A program made the position numbers and the translations under genes. Of a stretch of DNA of 7,478 nt, positions 1 to 5,955 are shown piece after piece. The DNA is from Blastocatellia bacterium. Its GTDB lineage: Bacteria; Acidobacteriota; Blastocatellia; Pyrinomonadales; Pyrinomonadaceae. Under the pieces are notes generated by a model that saw only the letters and a list, made by a program, of their open reading frames with translations, had not been told where the DNA came from and ran no database searches. Each line of letters starts with the position of its first letter. Position 1 is the first letter of the stretch. The DNA lies in NCBI GenBank assembly GCA_003175865.1, contig PSRF01000304.1, positions 1 to 7,478 of the forward strand, read 5' to 3'.

Positions 1-505
1 CCTCGTTCAGGTTGTACCGGGCTCGTATTAATGGACAAACTATGGCCTTCATCCATCCCGGAGAGTTCATAGAGGTCAGGCCAAAACCAGGACCTCTCAC
101 TGAATGCTAGTGTGAACAAAAAATAAGCCCAGATCTTAAAGACTCGTACACTCAAGTCTCTAGCATTTTAACTTGTCAAATGATTCTCTCTCAAAGAGCG
201 ATCTCATTGTGTTACCCCTCTCGTCGCCATTATGACTGCGCAGTCTTGAGATCATAATCAATGCGCGAAGATTCGCTTGCCGCGGGACACATTCAAGCGG
301 AGTCGGAGTCAAAAAAGTTCGCCATTCTTTTCCGTCACACTTCAAACTCATTTGAATTATTGAATTTCTTCACGCGGAGCTCAGCAGCAATTGACATTTA
401 TTTAAACGGATTCGGAAGCGTGCGAAATTGGAAATGGCCATTAGAAGCGAACCCTCTTACTCTTTTCTCAATTTAGCATCGCATCTCCATTCCTTTTTCA
501 ATATC
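1..505. other. No supported gene; decayed or intergenic left flank
   Basis: Nothing here can be called as an intact gene. Two overlapping short open stretches touch the left edge. The plus-strand frame from 3 to the TAG at 108-110 gives 35 residues and could be the tail of a gene. The minus-strand frame from about 173 to the edge has a hydrophobic segment (IWAYFLFTLAF) and could be the start or middle of one. Neither is recognised and at most one is real. From 160 to 505 short frames are interrupted every few dozen codons on both strands. The stretch is AT-richer than the genes to the right and has the same broken character as 506-1540, so it probably belongs to the same decayed segment. Confidence 0.4.
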
Positions 506-1540
506 TTACGCGAGGTTTGCACCCATACGACTTATAATGGTTGAGATCGCTTGTAGCTTCGCTGAGTCGATTGCCTTTTTTGCGTAATTTCGGCTCCCGT
601 CAGTCCCCCGGTGAATTCAGCGCTGTACTAAAATCGACGCGATGCGATCTCCAGTATCGCGATTCGCCTGGTTAACATCAGTGGCGTACTTGGTTGCGTT
701 TTGATTCGGTGCGTTCACGTATCCAATCCGCGCGCCGTCAGAACCACGTTGACGCAGTGTTAGCGGCAGGCGCCATGCTTGCCATTAATTGCCGATGAGA
801 CGATGCCGCTGACACCTTCACGAATAATGTTTGATTGAGGGTGGACCAACGATAGGAACCGCACCGATTCTTCTGGACCATTCTTGCTTGCGTCCAGCTT
901 GAGAGTCAGTGTTCGCTTCAACAATTTGACGTCTGCTTTGTGCAATGTTATCGGCGACTGATCGCTCACGAGCATAGTTTGAAAGCTTCTCCTTATTGCC
1001 TTCGAGTCCTTCAGTCGCACTGCCAAACATCGCGTAAGCCTGACTCACTCCGACGCGAGCTGATGCCATCGCGTTAACGACGGAAGCTTGTGCCGGCGGA
1101 AAGAGCAGAAGCTTTGCGTGCGATGAATCCTGCTTGATTGCGCAGCATCCCTGATTCACGATTAGCTCTCGCTTCAGTCGTCTGAGCGTCGTAAGTGCCT
1201 TGAGCTTGAGTGTTCTGGGCCAACTGGTTAATTCCGGCTGCGGGCCGTCGTGCTGTATGCCTCAACGCCGAATCACCATTGCAGCAAATTGTGACATTGC
1301 AGCGGATACACCTTCGTAAATTTGGCCCATCGAGAAATGATGAGCGAGATAGGGAGAGATCCATGGACAGGCGCCCGCGATTGACATCATGAATGCTGCA
1401 ATCGCAAGTGTATGCAGGTCCTTTTTAAGCTGCTGCATGTTGTTCCCGGTGATCGTAAGTATGGTGGCATCTACAACTACTACCGTCAGCGAAGATAGTA
1501 GAAAGACAGGATAATACCGCTGTGCGTGATTCTTTGGCAT
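506..1540 (-). pseudogene. Frameshifted remnant of an unrecognised exported protein gene
   Basis: On the minus strand, protein-like sequence continues over about 1 kb but moves between frames. It begins with a frame from 1540 that includes a possible start at M35 (position 1438) and a signal-like hydrophobic run (LAIAAFMMSIAGA), followed by GQIYEGVSAAMSQFAAM; this frame stops at 1262-1264. A second frame then reads INQLAQNTQAQGTYDAQTTE (about 1230-1170). The first frame resumes near 1100 with ASVVNAMASARVGVSQAYAM and KLSNYARERSVADNIAQSRR. A third frame covers about 890-760. The original frame returns with IGYVNAPNQNATKYATDVNQ and, after a stop at 617-619, with NYAKKAIDSAKLQAISTIIS. These pieces are rich in Ala, Gln, Asn and Ser, as in exported or appendage-associated proteins. 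I do not recognise the family; a conjugation or phage structural protein is possible but unproven. Reading it as one decayed gene is inference. Confidence 0.4.
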
Positions 1541-1945
1541 GTTCGTTCTTCATCAGCATGAATAACTCGTTCCGGATCGTAAACACAATGGCCGAGTTTT
1601 GGACGCAGCCGTAGCGCTAAGTCGCTTAGAGGAGACCTCTCTGCTGGTCATCCCAGCCCTAAGGTTCTCAGTCGTATACACACTCAGTCGTATACACATG
1701 AAGCATGTCGGGACGACTGATCATCGTGCGTGGCGTCGTTGCCGCGTTAGAGAGAAATTTCTGCACATGCGGTTGGATTAAACAGATAGGTTATTTGAGG
1801 ATTTCAATTTGTGACCAACTTGTGACCAGAATTCCGATAATCAGGCATCAATAGGCAGTGATAAATGGACTTAATGGCGGCTGCAACCTGTAACAAGTGT
1901 TAGTAAATCGTAAGAGCCATAACCTGCTGAAGTGCCTTCGAACGC
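1541..1945. other. Gene-free stretch on the element side of the tRNA junction
   Basis: No convincing gene is seen. The short plus-strand frames here (for example 1599-1781, and 1705 to about 1854) have no recognisable domains. The stretch holds the 16-bp tandem repeat, a direct repeat of TTGTGACCA at 1809-1817 and 1820-1828 (11-bp period), and an imperfect palindrome at 1931-1948. If 1946-1991 is an attachment site, this is where arm-type integrase sites would be expected, but no integrase gene is visible in the window. Confidence 0.5.
1667..1698. repeat. Two perfect tandem copies of a 16-bp unit
   Basis: The unit CTCAGTCGTATACACA occurs at 1667-1682 and again, without a gap, at 1683-1698. 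Each copy contains the small palindrome GTATAC. The repeat lies in the gene-free stretch between the decayed gene and the tRNA fragment. It could be a replication-slippage duplication or a protein-binding site; two copies do not distinguish these. Confidence 0.85.
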
Positions 1946-1991
1946 ACTCTTAATCAGCGGGTCGGAGGTTCGAGCCCTCCACGGCTCACCA
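1946..1991 (+). tRNA. 3' half of tRNA-Lys(CUU), 5' half non-canonical
   Basis: The 3' half is textbook: anticodon loop CTCTTAA (1947-1953) with anticodon CTT for lysine AAG codons, 3' anticodon-stem strand TCAGC, a short variable loop, a perfect T arm (stem GGAGG/CCTCC, loop TTCGAGC, 1964-1980), 3' acceptor strand ACGGCTC, discriminator A and encoded CCA (1989-1991). The 5' half does not fit. A possible acceptor strand GAGCCAT at 1914-1920 pairs at six of seven positions and gives a total length of 78, but no D stem or D loop can be formed between them. The bases at 1942-1946 pair with the anticodon stem at only two of five positions. A GCTGA that would pair perfectly with TCAGC lies too far upstream, at 1926-1930. 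The likely reading is a tRNA 3' end duplicated by site-specific integration, or a tRNA pseudogene. A functional tRNA is unlikely. Confidence 0.7.
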
Positions 1992-2006
1992 GTTCACAAA
2001 AACAAT

Positions 2007-2036
2007 GCGGCAGGTCGAACGACCTGCCGCGTTTTT
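2007..2036. terminator. Strong intrinsic terminator, probably bidirectional
   Basis: A perfect 10-bp stem (GCGGCAGGTC and its complement) closes a GAAC tetraloop at 2007-2030. On the plus strand it is followed by GTTTTT (T run 2032-2036), which suits transcription ending after the tRNA. The A run at 1998-2002 supplies a T tract on the minus strand, so the same hairpin can end transcription of the SYLF gene arriving from the right. It marks the point where ordinary chromosomal sequence resumes. Confidence 0.85.
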
Positions 2037-2093
2037 GGTTTCCATGAAATCTGATGTGCGTGGATTAAAACAAACACTCTCCCAATTGAACAC

Positions 2094-2651
2094 TTAGTTT
2101 AGATCATCGTCTTTTGAATACTTTGTTCCCTTGGCGGTAAGTTCAAGTGCGAGTCCTTTGTCCGTCAATTGATACATCCACACTCCAGGTGAGACTGACG
2201 TAGCGCCTTGCAATGAACCACCTCCATCGCCGGATTTCGCAGCCGCTGTTGTTTGCCCGCCAAACTCCCAGCCGTTATCGATGAATCGCTGTAACCCATC
2301 TTTGGTTTCAAACACGAAGATAACACTGAATTTTTTCGCGCCCATACCAAGGCCTGCTTGAATCTCACGCATCTTCATGTAGGTGATTTTCTGCGTTGCA
2401 TTGTCGACGGCAATTCCCTGACCTTTCCCACCACCGCCAACAAGAATCTTCAAGCTCTTACTTGTGAACACAGCATATCCGGCAGCCGCTTTAATTCCTG
2501 CCCTCGCTGATGGTTTGGCTTTGTAAAGCCTCTCCATGGTCTCGGCCGCTTTCTTGCGAGCCTCTGCCTGTTTCTCTTCTTTCGATTTCGCGATTGCTAC
2601 AGCACAACAACTCATTATCAGAATTGTGGCGAGCATTTTTGTTCGACTCAT
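2094..2651 (-). CDS. SYLF (YSC84-type) lipid-binding domain protein, exported
   Basis: This 185-residue protein has an N-terminal signal peptide with hydrophobic core LATILIMSCCAVAIA and a likely signal peptidase I site after A21 (A19-I20-A21). A charged helical stretch (about 22-45) precedes a SYLF/YSC84 domain spanning nearly all the rest: GYAVF at 58-62, the glycine loop GGGGKGQG at 72-79, a middle strand region with FVFET, and the family's typical ending YQLTDKGLALELTAKG followed by a KDDDLN tail. In eukaryotes SYLF domains bind phosphoinositides and in some cases actin; in bacteria the family is common in the periplasm or outer envelope, with no settled function. The start is supported by an AGGGAG ribosome site (plus 2662-2667) ten bases upstream. 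The cysteines at 15-16 do not make a good lipobox. It lies 116 bases downstream of the TPR gene, so cotranscription is possible, and it ends before the bidirectional terminator. Confidence 0.9.
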   Translation of the reverse strand: MSRTKMLATILIMSCCAVAIAKSKEEKQAEARKKAAETMERLYKAKPSARAGIKAAAGYAVFTSKSLKILVGGGGKGQGIAVDNATQKITYMKMREIQAGLGMGAKKFSVIFVFETKDGLQRFIDNGWEFGGQTTAAAKSGDGGGSLQGATSVSPGVWMYQLTDKGLALELTAKGTKYSKDDDLN

Positions 2652-2767
2652 GAAACAACATCTCCCTCAGAGGAATCAAAAACCCACAACTGGACGAGGA
2701 CTGACTCCTCGAAAGGTATCAGATCAGTTTGGGTGACGTACCTGTTAAAAGTTCTAGGGAAGAATGG

Positions 2768-3778
2768 TTATCTCTTGATCATTTCGGCTAACTGGTTTGC
2801 GAGATCGACGTTTAGGTTTTTGAGTATTTCGTATTCAGCCTTTGCCTGCGTCTTATCATTGATCGCCATGTAAGTGAGGCCTAAGTTGTAATGAGCCTGG
2901 GCCAGGTTAGGTCTTAGTTTGATAACTTCCTTGTAAGCTTCGATTGCTTCTGAGTAACGGCCCGCGTTGTAGAGAGTCAGGCCGAGATTGAAATGCGCAG
3001 CAGCGTTCGTCGGCTCGATCTTTGCTGCTTCCTTCAGAGCATTTGCCGCTTCCTCATAACGCTTCAAACCGTTGAACGCGTTCCCCAGGTTCTTGTAGGC
3101 GTACGACAAGACCTCTTTGCGCTCCTGAAAGCCTTGCGTGTAGGCCTCGCCAGTTGCCCCCAACAACTTGATCGCCTGTTGTGAAGCATCAACCGCATCC
3201 TGAAAACGATCGAGGTGGTTGTATGCAAAGCTAACATTATTGTAGACCTCTGGATTATTCGGCTCCGCTTTTTGAGCTTTCTGATAAATCTCAAGCGCTT
3301 CGTTGTAACGATTCAAACGTGCCAGTGAAAACGCGAGCGGCAGGTATGCATCCTTGTATTCAGGATCAATCTTCAGCGCCTTCTGGTACGCATCTACTGC
3401 TTCTGTAAACTTTCCCTGATCGACGTAGACATTTCCCAAACCAGCAAACGCGCGTGCATCGTCGGGCGCCACTTCTGTCGCTAGTCGATATTGCTGCTCT
3501 GCCTCACCGTAGCGTGGCTTGGGTGCACTTCGGGCAGCGTTTGCACGTTTGAGGATTGGATCTTGTTTTCGCTCCTTTGGTTTAGTGTCAGACCTGCCAG
3601 CCACGCGACCTCCGCCACCGAGATCCTGGATAGTTGGGTTTTTAGGCGGGCGAAAAATAAGGTCAGCACCGCCGGTAATATCGGGACGAAGACTGCCACC
3701 ACCTGGCTCTTGAGCAATGAGTGAGGAGAAGGTGATGAACAGCGTTAATGACACCAAGAAAGCATAGCGACGATTCAT
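2768..3778 (-). CDS. Exported tetratricopeptide-repeat (TPR) protein
   Basis: This 336-residue protein starts with a signal peptide (about 1-22, core FLVSLTLFITFSSLIA, likely cut before QEPGGG). A low-complexity Gly/Pro/Lys-rich linker (about 23-88) includes GGADLIF and LGGGG. At least six TPR units follow: a partial helix at 89-106, then 107-140, 141-174, 175-208, 224-257, 258-291 and 292-325. Each shows the W/Y-L-G-Y-A-F-A-P pattern, for example GRYSEAIEAYKEVIKLRPN. A 15-residue insertion (about 209-223) separates the third and fourth full units. TPR arrays mediate protein-protein contacts; this one should act in the periplasm or on the envelope, but the sequence does not reveal its partner. 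AAGGG (plus 3788-3792) nine bases upstream supports the start. A small CTTCA/TGAAG hairpin abuts that ribosome site. Confidence 0.9.
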   Translation of the reverse strand: MNRRYAFLVSLTLFITFSSLIAQEPGGGSLRPDITGGADLIFRPPKNPTIQDLGGGGRVAGRSDTKPKERKQDPILKRANAARSAPKPRYGEAEQQYRLATEVAPDDARAFAGLGNVYVDQGKFTEAVDAYQKALKIDPEYKDAYLPLAFSLARLNRYNEALEIYQKAQKAEPNNPEVYNNVSFAYNHLDRFQDAVDASQQAIKLLGATGEAYTQGFQERKEVLSYAYKNLGNAFNGLKRYEEAANALKEAAKIEPTNAAAHFNLGLTLYNAGRYSEAIEAYKEVIKLRPNLAQAHYNLGLTYMAINDKTQAKAEYEILKNLNVDLANQLAEMIKR

Positions 3779-4135
3779 GTGATGAATCCCTTCACCGTGA
3801 AGTGCATGTGCGCGCTGAAATTCTAACAGAGAGGCGGGTCACGTCGTGAGAATTTCGCTGTGCTGAAGGTAAACGAAGGGGAAATCATAAATTAGTGAAC
3901 CGAGAACAAGAGCCACCGGTCGTCATCCTTCAACCACTGAGCCGAGTGATAATTACCTGCCGTTCCAGAGACTGGTCAAGACTCAAATTATTATCAGTCT
4001 TTGTTCGTGTGATTCGTGGATAGTCTATTTTTCCACCGAGAACGAACGATCCACGAACGTCACACGAACTAACAGCAACTAAGTCCCAAGACAAACTACG
4101 TCTCTAGCGCTCTGGTTTCACTAATTGCGCCTTGT
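3779..4135. other. 357-base intergenic region between ExbD and TPR genes
   Basis: No gene is seen. The region should carry the TPR gene promoter and the 3' end of the ExbD transcript. Its main landmark is the long inverted repeat at 4003-4069, listed separately. No T-rich intrinsic terminator is evident next to that repeat in the ExbD direction. I could not pick a convincing -35/-10 pair for the TPR gene. Confidence 0.6.
4003..4069. repeat. Long imperfect inverted repeat (19/21-base arms)
   Basis: The left arm 4003-4021 (GTTCGTGTGATTCGTGGAT) pairs with the right arm 4049-4069 at all 19 positions if a two-base CG bulge is allowed in the right arm. The loop is 27 bases. As RNA on either strand this makes a stable hairpin. 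The arm motif, TTCGTG followed a few bases later by another TTCGTG, is typical of dispersed intergenic palindromes rather than of an operator, but dispersal cannot be shown from one window. It lies 3' of the exbD-like gene. Confidence 0.85.
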
Positions 4136-4624
4136 TTACTGCAGACCATCTAATTGTAGGCCGATCGGGTCCGCGCCTGTGCCTTTCAGAGCATCCATCA
4201 CTCGTGCGACTTCACCGTACGTAATCTGACGCGGCGCTTTGATGAAAACGGTCTTCTCGATACGCATGCTTTCCGGCAGGTCAAGCCTCGCGCGCAACTC
4301 ATCACGATAGACGTGATTCTTCGATCGTTCGGCGAATAGACTTATGAGCTTCAGACTCAGCTTTGAAGCATCATCAACGGTGCCCATGTCTACCAGACTA
4401 TTCAGTTTGAGTGTGCGATCGGGCTCGATTGTGACCACAAGAGTGTTGATGTTCGGTTGGATTCCCTTGAGATCTTGAGGGGGAGATGGAACCTTTGCCA
4501 TAAAACGATGTGGTTTCAATGGCGCAGCAACCATAAAGATAATGAGCATTACTAAGAGCACATCAATCAACGGCGTGACATTGATGAATGGGGCCGTTTT
4601 CTTTTCGCCTCCTTTTGTATCCAT
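4136..4624 (-). CDS. ExbD/TolR-family biopolymer transport protein
   Basis: This 162-residue protein has the ExbD/TolR layout: a short charged cytoplasmic N-terminus, one membrane helix (about 17-36) introduced by NVTPLIDVLLVMLIIFMV, and a periplasmic domain. Asp21 in PLIDVLL matches the conserved proton-path aspartate of ExbD and TolR. The C-terminal part EKTVFIKAPRQITYGEVARV and a GADPIGLQ tail match the family's periplasmic fold. ExbD works with the ExbB/TolQ channel to couple the proton gradient to TonB- or Tol-type work at the outer membrane. No ExbB/TolQ, TonB or receptor gene is in the window, so the partner must be encoded elsewhere; which system it serves is unknown. GGAGG (plus 4632-4636), seven bases upstream, fixes the start. 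It is 147 bases downstream of the serine hydrolase gene, with no visible terminator between. The protein is somewhat longer than many ExbD proteins because of an insertion around residues 95-118. Confidence 0.92.
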   Translation of the reverse strand: MDTKGGEKKTAPFINVTPLIDVLLVMLIIFMVAAPLKPHRFMAKVPSPPQDLKGIQPNINTLVVTIEPDRTLKLNSLVDMGTVDDASKLSLKLISLFAERSKNHVYRDELRARLDLPESMRIEKTVFIKAPRQITYGEVARVMDALKGTGADPIGLQLDGLQ

Positions 4625-4771
4625 GGCGGATCCTCCGAGCTGACGTCAAAAAACTGCATCAACTTAGACACCGCGACGCGCTCGGAGGTTCCAATTGTCA
4701 GAGATCTATCAACACGACGCTGCAGAAAACGCGACGCGTCGAGACGTTATCCTTTGATTGATTCGCAGAAT

Positions 4772-5707
4772 CTACTTTACTTCGCGAATGCCGGAAATGA
4801 TCTCGCGAGCAACCGTCGGAATGATCTCACGTTCCGTTGCATGGTCGGTCGTAAAAACCACCATTACAAACTTCGAACCATCTGGTAGCTCAACGTAAGC
4901 CGCGTCGTGTCGCGTTGTACTGGTCCAACCCGCTTTCGACCACAACTTCGCACCTTCAATTCCCTGTAGAGCAATGCCCGTAAAGCCATGCCCCTGATCG
5001 TCGTTGTCATTACTCTTGCCGGCATATTCTCGCTTCAGCAAATTGGTCATGAATGTCGAGCGAGCCGGGTTGGCGGCCTTCCCGAGGATGATTTCCATCA
5101 ACAAGCGCGCTGTAGCATCGGTGGTAAGTTTGTTTCGATTTTCACCATTCGGACCACGGGAAACATGTTCCCTCCCGTACGCGTCTTCGCAGAATGTCTT
5201 TTGGTTGACATTGATGTTGGTGTAACCCAGCGATGAGAAGTAACGGTTCACAGCGTTGCGTTTGTACTGCCACTCTTCCATTTCTTTCGCACTGAGTTCG
5301 TAGCCACCGGTAGTGTGCGTCACAACGTCAACAACGTACTGCGTCGCCTCGTTCGAAGAATCGACAATCATGTCTTTCAAAGCTCGCAACAACTCTGGCG
5401 ATTCTTCGATCTGTTTTTCCTCGAGCAAGTGCTCAGCGGCAACGAGGTAGAACAGCTTGACTACACTGGCTGGGTAGACTCGTTCATTGCCATGAAAACT
5501 TGCTGTGACCGGATGGGCTGCATCTCGAAGGTTGATAAGCGTGATCGAAAGTTGCGCCTCGGTAAGCTTCTTGTCGGCGAATTTATCGAGAGTTGTTTTC
5601 GCAGCGCGATTTACCAGGTCCTGCAATGTAGTTTGTTGAGCATTGACTTCGAAAACAGAAATGACGAGCAAGGCACAGATTGCAGTTAGTGTTTTTATCC
5701 GCATCAT
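4772..5707 (-). CDS. Exported serine hydrolase, class A beta-lactamase-like
   Basis: This 311-residue protein has a signal peptide (about 1-23, ending VNA before QQ) and a penicillin-recognising serine-hydrolase fold. The motifs are in the expected order. S81-V-V-K84 in YPASVVKLFYL is the SxxK pair with the nucleophilic serine. S117-S118-N119 stands where class A enzymes have SDN. K258-A259-G260 in LWSKAGWTST stands where they have KTG/KSG. NKLTTDATARLLMEI around 192-206 resembles the segment after the omega loop. A catalytic glutamate in an ExxLN motif is not evident, so efficient beta-lactam hydrolysis cannot be assumed; a cell-wall or other serine hydrolase role is equally possible. Two adjacent ATGs (5707 and 5704) are both usable and only a weak GGA ribosome site is present. 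It is the first of four minus-strand genes and is divergent from the permease. Confidence 0.88.
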   Translation of the reverse strand: MMRIKTLTAICALLVISVFEVNAQQTTLQDLVNRAAKTTLDKFADKKLTEAQLSITLINLRDAAHPVTASFHGNERVYPASVVKLFYLVAAEHLLEEKQIEESPELLRALKDMIVDSSNEATQYVVDVVTHTTGGYELSAKEMEEWQYKRNAVNRYFSSLGYTNINVNQKTFCEDAYGREHVSRGPNGENRNKLTTDATARLLMEIILGKAANPARSTFMTNLLKREYAGKSNDNDDQGHGFTGIALQGIEGAKLWSKAGWTSTTRHDAAYVELPDGSKFVMVVFTTDHATEREIIPTVAREIISGIREVK

Positions 5708-5955
5708 AATGTTCCGTGAAAAGTTTACTGAGTTGAGCTTAACGAGAGACTATTACGGCAGACATAGTTCGAGCAATACAAAAGTTCTTTGTGCTTTGTT
5801 CTTTGTACTTCGTGGGTTGACCTCCCTTGTTGCACTTTACGTTGACGTTCGCAACTGCATCGCATACGCACAAAAACAAAGTACGAAGCACAAAGTACAA
5901 AGAACACAATAGTCTTGCACTTTGCTATCACAGTAATTCTTGTTATAAGCCTGCG
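5708..5955. promoter_or_regulatory. Divergent intergenic region with a periodic inverted repeat
   Basis: This 248-base region separates the divergent serine hydrolase and permease genes and should hold both promoters. It contains a left arm (5784-5813) and a right arm (5877-5905) made of CTTTGT/CTTCGT-like units with a spacing of about 9 to 10 bases. GTTCTTTGTGCTTTGT (5784-5799) matches the complement of 5890-5905 at 15 of 16 positions. TTGCACTTT also occurs twice, near 5830 and 5915. A TTGACG at 5842-5847 could be a -35 box, but no good -10 follows, so no promoter is called. Protein binding, hairpin formation and a dispersed repeat are all possible. Confidence 0.55.

Noticed and set aside
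1705..1854. Short plus-strand frame ending near the GTGACC repeats as the tail of an integrase
   Set aside because: No tyrosine-recombinase motif (R-H-x-x-R or the catalytic Tyr context) can be seen, and the frame is only about 49 codons.
4672..4738. Two copies of CGCGACGCG between the hydrolase and ExbD genes
   Set aside because: A 9-mer twice in GC-rich intergenic sequence is not enough to claim an operator or repeat family.
4760..4772. Small hairpin GATTC-GCA-GAATC at the end of the serine hydrolase as a terminator
   Set aside because: The stem is only 5 bp and no T tract follows on the minus strand.
5315..5689. 124-codon plus-strand frame inside the serine hydrolase
   Set aside because: It is antisense to a gene with clear signal peptide and catalytic motifs, and its translation has no recognisable pattern.
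5827..5955. Upstream extension of the permease to the ATG at 5827
   Set aside because: The 43 extra residues are not permease-like and are encoded by an intergenic inverted repeat; family proteins normally begin shortly before the first helix, as from the GTG at 5956.
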